From Lachnospiraceae bacterium (GTDB taxonomy: Bacteria > Bacillota > Clostridia > Lachnospirales > Lachnospiraceae), in assembly GCA_021770345.1 (NCBI GenBank), contig JAETRD010000005.1, positions 124,001-188,000 of the forward strand: 64,000 nucleotides of DNA, given 5' to 3'. Position 1 is the first letter of the stretch; every line of letters begins with the position of its first letter. Made by a program: the position numbers and the translations under genes. Shown in pieces: positions 49,548 through 58,656 of this stretch. Under the pieces are notes generated by a model that worked only from the letters and a program-made list of their open reading frames with translations, was not told the DNA's origin and did no database searches.

Positions 49548-50540
49548 TTACTGCATTTCTTCATTATATGAGAGCGCCTCCCGGAATAATGCCTCAAGTT
49601 GGTCGTAATTTTCCACTTCATTGATACGCCCCCGCAGCTTTGATGAGTTGCGGTAACCCGCCGTATACCATGCCGCATGTTTTCGGATTTCCCGGATTCC
49701 CGTGTACTCTCCCTTAAATTCCACCTGCATCCTCGCATGGCGCAGGAGCATTTCCGTAACCTCCCGAAAATCCGGTTTCGGCAGCTGCTCCCCGGTTCGG
49801 AAATAGTGCAGAATCTGCCGGAAAATCCACGGATTCCCTTCGGCCCCGCGCGCAATCATAAATCCGTCGCAGCCCGTCTGTCTCTGCATTGCAATCACGT
49901 CTTCGGCACTCCTGATATCACCGTTTCCGATCACCGGTATGGACACAGCTTCTTTCACCTGACGAATGATGTCCCAGTCTGCCCTGCCCGAATAAAACTG
50001 CTCCCTTGTCCTGCCGTGTACGGCAATGGCCGCCGCACCGGATTCCTCGGCAATATGCGCCATCTCCACCGCATTGACACTGCCCTCGTCAAAGCCCTTG
50101 CGGATTTTTACCGTCACAGGTTTTTTTATCGCCCGCGCGGTTTTCTCGATAATCGCTCCCGCAAGCCGCGGGTTTTTCATCAGTGCCGAGCCGTCGCCGT
50201 TGTTCACTACCTTCGGTACCGGGCAGCCCATATTGATGTCTAAGATATCAAACGGCCGCTCCTCGATCTGTTTTGCAATCTCACTCATGATGTCCGGGTC
50301 TGAGCCGAACAGCTGCAGTGATACCGGATTTTCTCCCGAAGCTATCGAAAGCAGCTCCTCCGTGTTTTTATTCTTATATAAGATCGCCTTGGCGCTCACC
50401 ATCTCCATACAGAGAAGTCCCGCCCCCTGCTCTCTGCACAGCAAACGAAATGGCAGGTCTGTCACGCCTGCCATCGGTGCCAATATCAGATTATTTGCTA
50501 ATGTCACATTTCCAATCCGTAACTTTTGTACCGTTCCCAT
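49548..50540 (-). CDS. dusB: tRNA-dihydrouridine synthase DusB
   Basis: This 330-residue flavoenzyme reduces uridines in tRNA to dihydrouridine. It has the FMN barrel start LAPMAGVTDLPFR, the catalytic cysteine in DINMGCPVPKV, IAVHGRTREQFYSG and the phosphate-binding NGDIRSAEDV. The C-terminal four-helix tRNA-binding domain with IREIRKHAAWY is complete. The ATG at 50540 is preferred over a GTG two codons upstream because AGG then lies eight bases away. It follows coaX by nine bases. Confidence 0.94.
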   Translation of the reverse strand: MGTVQKLRIGNVTLANNLILAPMAGVTDLPFRLLCREQGAGLLCMEMVSAKAILYKNKNTEELLSIASGENPVSLQLFGSDPDIMSEIAKQIEERPFDILDINMGCPVPKVVNNGDGSALMKNPRLAGAIIEKTARAIKKPVTVKIRKGFDEGSVNAVEMAHIAEESGAAAIAVHGRTREQFYSGRADWDIIRQVKEAVSIPVIGNGDIRSAEDVIAMQRQTGCDGFMIARGAEGNPWIFRQILHYFRTGEQLPKPDFREVTEMLLRHARMQVEFKGEYTGIREIRKHAAWYTAGYRNSSKLRGRINEVENYDQLEALFREALSYNEEMQ

Positions 50541-50549
50541 GAGCACCGC

Positions 50550-51338
50550 CTAATTGATTTTTCCCGATTTACGATTCTGCTTCTTATAGATCAGGTTCAT
50601 TCCCTTTAATGTCAGATTCGGATCATAGACATCGATCATCGTCGTCTCACTCGCAATAATGCGCCCGAGACCGCCTGTCGCGACGACCTTTACCTCGCCC
50701 ATATTCGCCTCGGCGATCATATGACGGACAATGTATTCAGTCTGTCCGATCTGTCCGTACACCAGTCCTGCCTGCATCGAGGAAATCGTCTCCTTTGCCA
50801 GAATACTCTCCGGCTTGCGTATCTCAATCTCCGGCAGCTTCGCCGCATCCTCCCAGAGCGCTTTCGCGGATATGCGGATTCCCGGTGCGGTGACGCCGGA
50901 CACAAAGGCCCCCTTTGCGTCAACCAGATCGTAAGTTGTGGCCGTACCGAAATCGAGCACCAGCACCGGTCCGCCGTAAAGCTCATAGGCCGCAGCGGCA
51001 TCCACGATACGGTCGGCGCCGATCTGACGCGGATTCTCCGTCACAATGCGGATTCCCGTTTTGGTGCCCGGTTCAATAATAATCGGACGGATGCCGAGGT
51101 ATTTCACGACCGCCCCCTCCAGAGAGTGCATCACATTGGGGACAACCGAAGCAATAATCGCATCCATAATCTCCGTGTGCTTGATATCGTTCTGCTCTAA
51201 AAGGTTGATAAGCAGCATCCCGTACTCATCGGATGTCCGCGCCATCTTTGTCGTCATGCGGAACGTTGCCGCCACCTCATCTCCCCGAAACACGCCAACG
51301 GTAATATTTGTGTTTCCAACATCAATCGTTATTAACAT
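50550..51338 (-). CDS. coaX: Type III pantothenate kinase CoaX
   Basis: This 262-residue kinase performs the first step of coenzyme A synthesis. It has the ASKHA phosphate loop [12 protein letters not shown], the pantothenate-site [12 protein letters not shown], the [11 protein letters not shown] loop and [14 protein letters not shown]. CoaX is potassium-dependent and not inhibited by CoA, unlike CoaA. The start at 51338 has GGGAG at seven bases; an ATG two codons earlier is nearly as plausible. Same strand and tight spacing as dusB and birA. Confidence 0.93.
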   Translation of the reverse strand: MLITIDVGNTNITVGVFRGDEVAATFRMTTKMARTSDEYGMLLINLLEQNDIKHTEIMDAIIASVVPNVMHSLEGAVVKYLGIRPIIIEPGTKTGIRIVTENPRQIGADRIVDAAAAYELYGGPVLVLDFGTATTYDLVDAKGAFVSGVTAPGIRISAKALWEDAAKLPEIEIRKPESILAKETISSMQAGLVYGQIGQTEYIVRHMIAEANMGEVKVVATGGLGRIIASETTMIDVYDPNLTLKGMNLIYKKQNRKSGKIN

Positions 51339-51372
51339 CGCCATTCTCCCTCCCGCCGGATTATCCGTATTC

Positions 51373-51687
51373 TTATCCGACATATAAAAGCTGATAATAC
51401 AGCTGCAGCCCCTCCAGCAAATCCTGCCTGGTCTGCTGGAGCTGCTTGAGCTTCAATCCGCATCCGATCTCGTCATAGAGCAGGTCCCCCTCATCACAGG
51501 AAGCGCGGAATTCCAGCTCGCCGTCCCCGTCAAATACCAGCTGCACGGTTCCGCCCACATCCTCGGTAAAAAGCACGCACATAATTTTCAGTTCATCCTT
51601 TACCTGCTGTGGGAGCCCGAAAAAGTCCTCATTCAGATAATATTTTTTGTTGTATGCACTCGCCCCGCAAAGCACTACTTCTTCCAT
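51373..51687 (-). CDS. Conserved small protein, DUF6145-like
   Basis: This 104-residue protein begins [21 protein letters not shown] and has a central [20 protein letters not shown]. It is acidic and soluble, with a likely beta core and a C-terminal helix. From memory it resembles the DUF6145 family found between birA and coaX in Lachnospiraceae; the family has no known function. Cotranscription with these genes suggests a general role. The match to DUF6145 should be taken as tentative. Confidence 0.72.
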   Translation of the reverse strand: MEEVVLCGASAYNKKYYLNEDFFGLPQQVKDELKIMCVLFTEDVGGTVQLVFDGDGELEFRASCDEGDLLYDEIGCGLKLKQLQQTRQDLLEGLQLYYQLLYVG

Positions 51688-51722
51688 CTTCCATCACCTT
51701 TCCGGCGTATACCGTACCCGTT

Positions 51723-52700
51723 TTACACATAACCATACACTCCGCGCACCGAAACTTCCCCGGCAGACACAAGCCTGCGGCTCTCCCAGGTATCTACGAT
51801 CAGTTCTCCCCGGGGCGTGATCCCCATCGCTTTTCCCTCAAAGGGCTCTTTGGGGTCAAGCACCCGCACCATCTGATTTTTGTTTACCAGATGCGCGTCG
51901 TATTCTTTCACCAGCCCGCGCAGGTCCTGCGTCTCCATATACACCGCATAGTAATGCTCCAGCTGCTCTAAGGTTTCCTCGATCAGCGCAGCCCGCTTAA
52001 TATGCTGTCCCGTCTCGCGGTACAGCGAAGTAGCCATATGCGCGATATCCTCCGGAAAACTCTCGTTATGCACATTGATGCCGATACCGATCACAATATA
52101 GTCCACATAATCAAACTGTGCACTCATCTCCGTGAGAATCCCGCAGACCTTTTTCCCGTTCATGACAATGTCATTGGGCCACTTGATTCCTGCCGGCCGG
52201 TCCGTGCATTTCGTAATCGCCTTCGAGACGGCCAGCGCAGCCACCAGTGTCAGCATTGAGGCATTGTCCGGATAGATCTCCGGCCGCAGCATCAGCGTCA
52301 TAAAAATGCCTGTCCCACGCGGGGATTCCCAGTTCCGGCCTCGTCTTCCCCGACCCGCGTTCTGCTGTTCCGCCACCACCAGCGTGCCGGAAGGGTATCC
52401 CTCCTCCGCAAGCTGCTTTGCGCGTGTATTCGTGGAGTCCAGAACCGGAAAACAGAAAATCTCCTGTCCCGCCCACTCTGTCCTGCGAAGACTCTTTATT
52501 TCTTCCTCGCTCAGTATATCCGGCGCCGCTATAAAACGATAGCCCCGGTTCGGCACGGCCTCAATCTGATAACCGGCCTCCTTCAGCTGATTGATTCCCT
52601 TCCAGACAGCGGTTCTCGAAACGCCGAATTTCTCGCACAGGGCCTGTCCCGACACATAATCTCCCGCCTCGCGCAGGACTGTCAGCAACTCTGTCTTCAT
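51723..52700 (-). CDS. birA: Biotin protein ligase / biotin repressor BirA
   Basis: This 325-residue protein attaches biotin to carboxylases. An N-terminal winged helix (about 1-60; SGQALCEKFGVSRTAVWKGINQL) suggests that it also represses biotin genes. The ligase domain has the biotinyl-AMP loop AGRGRRGRNWESP, KWPNDIVMNGKKVCGIL and a C-terminal SH3-like domain (about 270-325). No BirA operator was seen nearby. It lies 49 bases after argF. Confidence 0.95.
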   Translation of the reverse strand: MKTELLTVLREAGDYVSGQALCEKFGVSRTAVWKGINQLKEAGYQIEAVPNRGYRFIAAPDILSEEEIKSLRRTEWAGQEIFCFPVLDSTNTRAKQLAEEGYPSGTLVVAEQQNAGRGRRGRNWESPRGTGIFMTLMLRPEIYPDNASMLTLVAALAVSKAITKCTDRPAGIKWPNDIVMNGKKVCGILTEMSAQFDYVDYIVIGIGINVHNESFPEDIAHMATSLYRETGQHIKRAALIEETLEQLEHYYAVYMETQDLRGLVKEYDAHLVNKNQMVRVLDPKEPFEGKAMGITPRGELIVDTWESRRLVSAGEVSVRGVYGYV

Positions 52701-52749
52701 ATGATATAAATCCCCCGATTCCGGTTCCCACAGAACCGCACATATGCCG

Positions 52750-53739
52750 TTACTCGCACAGCGTTGCGAACATCACGGCCTTGATGGTATGCATCCGGTT
52801 TTCCGCCTCGTCAAAGACAACCGACTGCGTGCTTTCGAATACCTCGTCAGTTACTTCAAGCTCACTGTAACCGAATTTTTCGTATACCTCCTGTCCGATC
52901 TTCGTCTTTAGATCATGGAAAGCCGGCAGACAGTGCATAAAGATTGCATCGGGTTTTGCGTTTTCCATCGCCGCTTTGTTTACCTGATACGGCATCAGAT
53001 CCGAAAGGCGCTCCGCCCACACTTCATCCGGCTCGCCCATGGACACCCACACGTCGGTGTAGATAACGTCCGCGTCTTTTGTCCCCTCTGCCACGTCTTC
53101 CGTCAGCGTGATCGTCGCCCCCGTCTCTTTCGCAATCGCGAGACATTCCGCGACCAGCCCCTCCTCCGGAAAATATTTCTTTGACGTGCAGGCAACAAAA
53201 TCCATCCCCAGCTTTGCGCAGGCAACCATCAGGGAATTCCCCATATTATAGCGGGCGTCTCCCATATATGTAAATTTCACACCCTTTAATCGCCCCAGAT
53301 GCTCCCGCACCGTCAGCATGTCCGCGAGCATCTGCGTCGGATGAAACTCATTTGTCAGACCGTTCCAAACGGGAACCCCCGCATAGGCCGCCAGTTCCTC
53401 CACAATCTCCTGTCCGAAGCCACGGTACTCGATACCGTCAAACATGCGCCCGAGCACGCGCGCGGTATCCGGGATACTCTCCTTCTTTCCGATCTGGGAC
53501 CCCGACGGGTCTAAGTAGGTCACATGCATCCCCAGATCATGCGCCGCCACCTCAAAGGAACAGCGCGTTCTTGTGCTGGTCTTCTCGAAAATCAGCGCTA
53601 TATTTTTCCCGGTAAGGCTGTCATGACGGATTCCCTGCTTTTTCTTCTCCTTCAGCTCCGCCGCAAGATCAATCAGGTACATGATCTCCTCCGGTGTGTA
53701 ATCCAGTAATTTTAAAAAACTTCTTCCTTTTAAATTCAT
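52750..53739 (-). CDS. argF: Ornithine carbamoyltransferase
   Basis: This 329-residue enzyme makes citrulline from ornithine and carbamoyl phosphate. The carbamoyl phosphate loop [12 protein letters not shown], the [12 protein letters not shown] motif and the ornithine-site HCLPAFHD are intact; HCLPA distinguishes it from aspartate transcarbamylase. It could serve arginine synthesis or the arginine deiminase route; no arc or other arg gene is nearby to decide. GGAGAACC precedes the ATG. It lies just after the terminator hairpin of the SPFH gene, so it probably has its own promoter, which I could not define. Confidence 0.94.
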   Translation of the reverse strand: MNLKGRSFLKLLDYTPEEIMYLIDLAAELKEKKKQGIRHDSLTGKNIALIFEKTSTRTRCSFEVAAHDLGMHVTYLDPSGSQIGKKESIPDTARVLGRMFDGIEYRGFGQEIVEELAAYAGVPVWNGLTNEFHPTQMLADMLTVREHLGRLKGVKFTYMGDARYNMGNSLMVACAKLGMDFVACTSKKYFPEEGLVAECLAIAKETGATITLTEDVAEGTKDADVIYTDVWVSMGEPDEVWAERLSDLMPYQVNKAAMENAKPDAIFMHCLPAFHDLKTKIGQEVYEKFGYSELEVTDEVFESTQSVVFDEAENRMHTIKAVMFATLCE

Positions 53740-53784
53740 GCCGGTTCTCCTTATTTATTGATTGTCCTCTATAAAGTAAGCAAA

Positions 53785-53810
53785 CAGGCTGCCATCCAAA
53801 TGGCAGCCTG
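53785..53810 (-). terminator. Terminator hairpin of the SPFH gene
   Basis: An 11-bp perfect stem (53810-53800 with 53795-53785), four-base loop, followed on the minus strand by TTTGCTTACTTT. It lies 14 bases after the SPFH stop. Confidence 0.7.
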
Positions 53811-53824
53811 CATGCTCGATTCTG

Positions 53825-54754
53825 TTATTTGTTTTCTGCAACCTCTACCACAGATTTTGCAAGCCCTGCAATCCCCTGAATCTCCGAAGGGATTATAATC
53901 TTCGTCGCTTTGCCGTCCGCTGCCTTGGCAAACGCCTCTAAGCTCTTAAGCTGAATCACGCCCTGATCCGGAGCCGCATCTTTTATCATGCGCAGACCGT
54001 CCGCATTCGCCTGCTGAATTTTAAGGATTGCCTCCGCCTGACCTTCGGCCTCGCGGATAGTCGCCTCCTTCTTGGCCTCCGCGCGGAGAATCGCGGCCTG
54101 TTTCTCCGCCTCTGCATCCAGAATCGCGGATTCCTTCTTACCCTCCGCAACAAGCACGGTCGACTTTTTCTCGCCTTCCGCACGAAGGATGGCCTCACGG
54201 CGCTCGCGCTCCGCCTTCATCTGCTTCTCCATCGCATCCTGAATCGCTGCCGGCGGAATGATGTTCTTAAGCTCGACACGGTTTACCTTAATCCCCCACG
54301 GATCCGTCGCCACATCAAGCGTCGCACGCATCTTTGTGTTAATCGTCTCTCTCGAGGTCAGTGTCTCGTCTAACTCCAGATCACCGATGATATTACGAAG
54401 TGTGGTTGCCGTCAGGTTCTCGATTGCCATGATCGGATTCTCGACGCCGTATGCATACAGCTTCGGGTCGGTAATCTGGTAGTACACCACGGTGTCAATC
54501 TGCATCGTTACGTTATCTTTGGTGATTACCGGCTGCGGCGGGAAATCCACCACCTGCTCTTTTAAAGTGACACGCTTTGCCACGCGGTCAATAAACGGCA
54601 CTTTGAAATGAAGCCCCACTGACCAGGTCGTGAGGAATCCTCCCAGCCGCTCCACGACATACGCATTCGCCTGCGGCACAATCTTAATACAGGATGCTGC
54701 AATGACAAGGCAGACTATAACCAGAAAAATAAGTGTTCCAACAAAAAATCCCAT
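53825..54754 (-). CDS. SPFH/Band 7 membrane protein (stomatin-like)
   Basis: This 309-residue protein has one N-terminal membrane segment (about 4-22), an SPFH/Band 7 domain (GFLTTWSVGLHFKVPFIDRV to about residue 180) and a long alanine/glutamate/lysine coiled coil with repeated AEGEKKS-type units. Such QmcA/stomatin-like proteins scaffold membrane microdomains. No NfeD-type partner gene is adjacent. The start at 54754 has GGAGG five bases before it. The exact role is not predictable. Confidence 0.88.
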   Translation of the reverse strand: MGFFVGTLIFLVIVCLVIAASCIKIVPQANAYVVERLGGFLTTWSVGLHFKVPFIDRVAKRVTLKEQVVDFPPQPVITKDNVTMQIDTVVYYQITDPKLYAYGVENPIMAIENLTATTLRNIIGDLELDETLTSRETINTKMRATLDVATDPWGIKVNRVELKNIIPPAAIQDAMEKQMKAERERREAILRAEGEKKSTVLVAEGKKESAILDAEAEKQAAILRAEAKKEATIREAEGQAEAILKIQQANADGLRMIKDAAPDQGVIQLKSLEAFAKAADGKATKIIIPSEIQGIAGLAKSVVEVAENK

Positions 54755-54838
54755 ACTGTCCTCCATCTGTTCTCTTTTCTATGATTTAGGTTTCCCCGTT
54801 TGATATCATATTACTATATTTAATTTCAAATTACAAGA

Positions 54839-54918
54839 ACAGCCGCAGGAAATTGATTTGCGGGGTACAGACATCAAAAACACTCCTGCTGCACCCGCAC
54901 ACACTCCCCTGCGGCTGT
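54839..54918. repeat. Long-range 11-bp inverted repeat
   Basis: ACAGCCGCAGG (54839-54849) and its complement (54908-54918) enclose 58 bases with an inner GCGGGGT/ACCCGC pairing. It lies between the SPFH gene and the end of the wall hydrolase gene and could be a multi-stem terminator or another structured RNA. There is no clear thymine tract. Confidence 0.5.
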
Positions 54919-54940
54919 CTCTGTAATTCTAAATTTCATT

Positions 54941-56338
54941 CTAATAAAATACATGATTGCCGATCACCACTCCGGCCTGACCCGAAGATGCTCTCTTAAA
55001 ACGCACAGCCCCTCCGGTATTGTCCATACCGTTTATGGCTTCCTGCGCTGCCTGAATGCAGCTTCCCTTTGGCCCGTTTGCGGCAATGCTTCCGACAGAA
55101 CCCTTTCCGGCAGGCGGGAACTGTCCGCTCTGGTAAATCACACTGTAAATATCTCCCGGATAGCTGCCGGATTTCACACGGTTCATAACAACCGCCCCGA
55201 CCGCAAGCTGTCCTTCATAACACTCGTTTCCGGCCTCACACTGAATCAACGCTGCAAGCAGGGTTACGTCATCCACCGACGCTGCCACCGCCGTACTCTG
55301 TACGGCTCCTGAACTTGCCACCTGCGCTGCCTTTTTCGCCTCTTCCTCTTCCTTCTGCTTTGCAAGCGCTTCCTGCTCTTCGGTAATCGTAACCGCCTCA
55401 CCGAGCGCGAGCTCCGTCGTCACATAGTCTGCACTGACATAACTGGTCTGTCCGCCGTAATTTACAGCCACCCAGCCGTCCACCGGCTCCGCATCCGTGT
55501 CAACGGTAAGCGCCATTCCGGTAGAAACCACGCCGATGACGGAACCCTCCGTATCGGCCTCGCTGCGGATACGCAGACCGTTCGCCTGAATCTCCGCCGA
55601 CGTCTCAACAGTTTCCATCGCATAATTCATTGCATCTGTTCCGGATACACAGTAGGAATTCATCACCCAGCCGTCCACATTTCCGGATACCACATGACTC
55701 CATGTATCGCCGACCTCGACAATCTCCGCGACGTCTCCCTTGTACATCTTTCCTACAATCTCTGCATTCTCATCTCCCGCGGCTCTGACATACAGAAACT
55801 CCTGTACATCCGCCATCAGGCGATTCTGCCACAAAAGCTCTTCCTCGGATGCTGCAGATGCCTCCTCCTCGGATGCTGCAGATGCCTCCTGCTCCTCCCC
55901 GGATACCGCAGGTGCTTCCTGCTCTTCTCCGGATACCACAGGTGCTTCCTGTTCCTCCCCGGATACCGCAGGCGCTTGCTGCTCTTCTTCGGATATCACA
56001 GGTAATCGCTGCTCCTCCTCGGATATCACAAGTGCATTCCGCTCTTTTTCAAATATCGCAGATGCTTCCTTCTCTTCCTCTCCGGCCGCGACCAATATTG
56101 TCTCGGTCTGCTTCATCTTCGCCGTCATTCTGTCGATGGCTCCGATCGCATCTGTCTCGATTTCGTTCATCCGGACAACAACTCCTGCTGTCCCGTCCGT
56201 AGCTAAGTCCGTTCTTGTCTCCACTGCCACGGCTGTCGATTCTGCAGCAACCGTCTCTGCAGCTCCTGCGACTGCGCTCATCACCACCAGCGAACCGGCA
56301 ACGGCGATACCCCCAACCGCTCTCTTTTTCAAATTCAT
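54941..56338 (-). CDS. SleB-like cell wall hydrolase with SH3 domains and tandem repeats
   Basis: This 465-residue protein has a signal peptide (about 1-27), a glutamate-rich region with tandem 10-residue SGEEQEAP-like repeats (about 100-165) and two SH3-type wall-binding domains (about 180-230 and 240-305). The C-terminal Hydrolase_2/SleB domain contains LLAALIQCEAGNECYEGQL with a likely catalytic glutamate, AVGAVVMNRV and SGQFPPAGKGS. It should cleave peptidoglycan outside the membrane. The start at 56338 follows GGAGG at five bases. A consensus promoter lies upstream with WalR-like sites. Confidence 0.9.
   Translation of the reverse strand: MNLKKRAVGGIAVAGSLVVMSAVAGAAETVAAESTAVAVETRTDLATDGTAGVVVRMNEIETDAIGAIDRMTAKMKQTETILVAAGEEEKEASAIFEKERNALVISEEEQRLPVISEEEQQAPAVSGEEQEAPVVSGEEQEAPAVSGEEQEASAASEEEASAASEEELLWQNRLMADVQEFLYVRAAGDENAEIVGKMYKGDVAEIVEVGDTWSHVVSGNVDGWVMNSYCVSGTDAMNYAMETVETSAEIQANGLRIRSEADTEGSVIGVVSTGMALTVDTDAEPVDGWVAVNYGGQTSYVSADYVTTELALGEAVTITEEQEALAKQKEEEEAKKAAQVASSGAVQSTAVAASVDDVTLLAALIQCEAGNECYEGQLAVGAVVMNRVKSGSYPGDIYSVIYQSGQFPPAGKGSVGSIAANGPKGSCIQAAQEAINGMDNTGGAVRFKRASSGQAGVVIGNHVFY
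55845..56040. repeat. Tandem 30-bp repeats in the wall hydrolase gene
   Basis: About six imperfect 30-bp units plus two shorter 21-bp units encode the acidic SGEEQEAP-like spacer of the hydrolase. The repeats preserve the frame, so the number of units could vary between strains without disrupting the protein. Confidence 0.75.
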
Positions 56339-56441
56339 AGAAACCTCCATAGGTGTGAACTATTTTTTGAAATAGTATTACACTTTCTTGTTTCATTTTA
56401 TTCGTTTTTGTTACAATTATTACGGATTTATTACATTCGGA

Positions 56442-56470
56442 ATTATAACAAAGCTTTTTAATCTTGTCAA
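56442..56470 (-). promoter_or_regulatory. Consensus vegetative promoter of the wall hydrolase
   Basis: On the minus strand TTGACA (56470-56465), a 17-base spacer and TATAAT (56447-56442) match the consensus at every position. Transcription would start near 56435, giving a leader of about 97 bases. Confidence 0.9.
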
Positions 56471-56475
56471 GTTTT

Positions 56476-56493
56476 TGTAACATTTTTGTGACA
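56476..56493 (-). promoter_or_regulatory. WalR-like direct repeat upstream of the hydrolase promoter
   Basis: On the minus strand TGTCAC-N5-TGTTAC lies five bases upstream of the -35. The WalR consensus is TGTWAH-N5-TGTWAH; one half matches fully and the other differs at one position. A second copy-like pair, TGTAAT-N5-CGTAAT, lies in the leader on the same strand (about 56418-56435). Confidence 0.4.
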
Positions 56494-56515
56494 TTTGCCC
56501 TGTTTTGCATCACGG

Positions 56516-56560
56516 AAAAGAGGCGGGAACCACTGTAATTCCGTGGTTTCCGCCTCTTTT
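56516..56560 (-). terminator. Intrinsic terminator of pgi
   Basis: A 17- to 18-bp near-perfect stem (56516-56533 with 56543-56560) has a nine-base loop and flanking A and T tracts, so it works on both strands. It lies 54 bases after the pgi stop. Confidence 0.85.
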
Positions 56561-56613
56561 ATTCAATCTAAGCCAAGGACTGTTCACAGAGCGTGCAATC
56601 CGTCGTTTTGGGA

Positions 56614-57960
56614 TTAAAGCCTCTTCAAAAGAGCCTCTCTCGCTTCCTCATAGCCCGGTTTTCCGAGAAGTGCAAACATATTTTTCTTGTAGCTCTCCAC
56701 ACCCGGCTGATTAAACGGATTTACACCCAGAAGATATCCGCTGATTCCGACTGCGAATTCAAAGAAATAAAACAGTTCTCCGAGATAAAACTCGTTCTGC
56801 TCCGGAATCTTCACCATAAGGTTCGGCACATTGCCGTCCGTGTGCGCTAAAATCGTTCCGTTCATCGCGCTCTTATTGACAAAATCCATATCTTTGCCGG
56901 CAAGGTAATTGAGTCCGTCAAGGTCTACCGGCTCCTCGTTCAGCACAATTGTCTCTCGCGAAGTCTCCACATTCAGAACGGTCTCAAACATCACCCGCGC
57001 GCCGTCCTGGATAAACTGTCCCATAGAGTGAAGATCCGTAGTCAGATCTACGGATGCCGGGAACAGACCCTTCTGGTCCTTTCCTTCACTCTCGCCGTAG
57101 AGCTGTTTCCACCACTCCGCCACATAGTGAAGGCTCGGCTCATAATCCGCAAGTACCTCGACGGCTTTTCCCTTGCGGAGCAGAATGTTGCGCACCGCCG
57201 CATACTGCAGGGAATCGTTTTCCGCAAAATCTTTCTCAAGCGCCAGCTTTCTGCCCTCCGCGGCGCCTTCCATCAGCTTGTCAATGTCCGCTCCGCTGAC
57301 TGCGATCGGAAGAAGGCCGACTGCGGTAAGCACGGAAAAACGTCCTCCCACATCGTCGGGAACCACAAACGTCTCATAGCCTTCCTCGGTAGCAAGATTC
57401 TTAAGCGCGCCTCTCGCCTTATCCGTGGTCGCATAAATCCTCTTTGCAGCGCCCTCTTTACCGTATTTCTTTTCCAGCATCTCTTTGAAAACGCGGAACG
57501 CGATAGCCGGCTCGGTGGTTGTCCCCGACTTGGAAATAATATTGACCGAAAAATCTCTGTCTCCGATGACATCCACAAGCCCTTTTAAGTATGTACCACT
57601 GATACTGTTACCCGCATAGTAGATTTCCGGTGTCTTGCGCACCTCCTTCGGAAGATTGTTGTAAAATCCGTGTCTCAAAAACTCAATCGCCGCTCTCGCT
57701 CCGAGGTAGGAGCCACCGATGCCGATTACAACCAACACCTCCGAATCGGACTGAATTCTCCTTGCCGCCTCTTTGATTCTGGCAAACTCTTCCTTATCAT
57801 AATCCACCGGGAGATCAATCCAGCCCAGAAAGTCATTGCCGGCGCCCGACCTTGAGGTGAGCTGTTCTTTTGCATCCGCCACAAGCTTTTCCATGTAGCT
57901 TACTTCCTCTTTGCTGATAAAACCAGCCGTTTTCGAGTAATCAAACGATACTTTTCCCAT
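56614..57960 (-). CDS. pgi: Glucose-6-phosphate isomerase
   Basis: This 448-residue glycolytic enzyme interconverts glucose-6- and fructose-6-phosphate. It has the short bacterial form, with [26 protein letters not shown] and the catalytic-site [13 protein letters not shown]. Its product feeds UDP-GlcNAc synthesis, on which the sugar genes in the first half of the window depend. Promoter at 57993-58021; terminator at 56516-56560; monocistronic. Confidence 0.96.
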   Translation of the reverse strand: MGKVSFDYSKTAGFISKEEVSYMEKLVADAKEQLTSRSGAGNDFLGWIDLPVDYDKEEFARIKEAARRIQSDSEVLVVIGIGGSYLGARAAIEFLRHGFYNNLPKEVRKTPEIYYAGNSISGTYLKGLVDVIGDRDFSVNIISKSGTTTEPAIAFRVFKEMLEKKYGKEGAAKRIYATTDKARGALKNLATEEGYETFVVPDDVGGRFSVLTAVGLLPIAVSGADIDKLMEGAAEGRKLALEKDFAENDSLQYAAVRNILLRKGKAVEVLADYEPSLHYVAEWWKQLYGESEGKDQKGLFPASVDLTTDLHSMGQFIQDGARVMFETVLNVETSRETIVLNEEPVDLDGLNYLAGKDMDFVNKSAMNGTILAHTDGNVPNLMVKIPEQNEFYLGELFYFFEFAVGISGYLLGVNPFNQPGVESYKKNMFALLGKPGYEEAREALLKRL

Positions 57961-57992
57961 ACTCCGTACTCCTTTGTCCCTGAATTTTTTTC

Positions 57993-58021
57993 ATTTTATC
58001 AAACCTGTTTTGTTCCTGCAA
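57993..58021 (-). promoter_or_regulatory. Extended -10 vegetative promoter of pgi
   Basis: On the minus strand TTGCAG (58021-58016), a 17-base spacer ending TGA, and TAAAAT (57998-57993) precede pgi. The TG dinucleotide before the -10 makes an extended -10 element. Transcription would start near 57986. Confidence 0.65.
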
Positions 58022-58050
58022 GCGCTTTTGACCTGATTCTTCCGTCATTC

Positions 58051-58347
58051 CTACGGAAACACCTCGTCCAAAACAGCGTCTAAAAGCTCCGCCGCACCGT
58101 CCGGCAGTTCTCCTCCCGATACGGAATCCCTGCTCTCCGCAGGCTGCGGCACCGCCTCCTGCCGTACGGGCTCTGCGGACACAACCGTCTTTTCCTGCGA
58201 AGGAAGTCTGTCGAGAATCTGATGCATAAGCTTTTCCACTCGTTTTATCCTATGTGATGTGACGGCCAAAAGGATACATGCAAAAACACCTGCCACAATG
58301 ACAATCCCATCGGCATACTGCACGATCAAATTACCAATCTGCTCCAT
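58051..58347 (-). CDS. Small single-pass membrane protein
   Basis: This 98-residue protein has one membrane segment (about 13-36; GIVIVAGVFACILLAVTS), a basic juxtamembrane stretch (HRIKRVEKLMHQ) and an acidic, proline-rich cytoplasmic tail. I do not recognise the family. The start at 58347 is chosen because GAGAGG lies eight bases upstream. It lies between pgi and the divergent murG gene and has its own candidate promoter. Confidence 0.7.
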   Translation of the reverse strand: MEQIGNLIVQYADGIVIVAGVFACILLAVTSHRIKRVEKLMHQILDRLPSQEKTVVSAEPVRQEAVPQPAESRDSVSGGELPDGAAELLDAVLDEVFP

Positions 58348-58410
58348 ACACATTACCTCTCTTTTCTTCTCCGGCGGCATACTGCCTGTCCGCCAAATCT
58401 TTTCTCTACT

Positions 58411-58439
58411 ATTATAAGTAGATTTCGGATATTTGAAAA
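58411..58439 (-). promoter_or_regulatory. Candidate promoter of the small membrane protein
   Basis: On the minus strand TTTTCA (58439-58434), a 17-base spacer and TATAAT (58416-58411). The -35 matches at only 4 of 6 positions. The start would be near 58404. The 309-base gap 58348-58656 holds this and the murG promoter and nothing else I recognise. Confidence 0.5.
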
Positions 58440-58593
58440 GAGTACCCGACCGGAAATTCGCCGCAAATTCCGACATTTTGTTACCATTCACGGCTCATGG
58501 AACCTCCCATGGCAACGATATTTTCCCCTGGCAATGCTTTGATGCAAATCTATCTTTATTTTAGCCCTTATTCCTAAATTTACAAGTCTTTTC

Positions 58594-58622
58594 TTGACTT
58601 TTAGGCATAAGGGTATTATAAA
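58594..58622 (+). promoter_or_regulatory. murG: Vegetative promoter of murG
   Basis: TTGACT (58594-58599), a 17-base spacer and TATAAA (58617-58622) point toward murG. The start would be near 58629, 28 bases before the ATG. Confidence 0.75.
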
Positions 58623-58656
58623 TAGTGAAGTACAGCACAGGAAAGGAACAGTTCTT

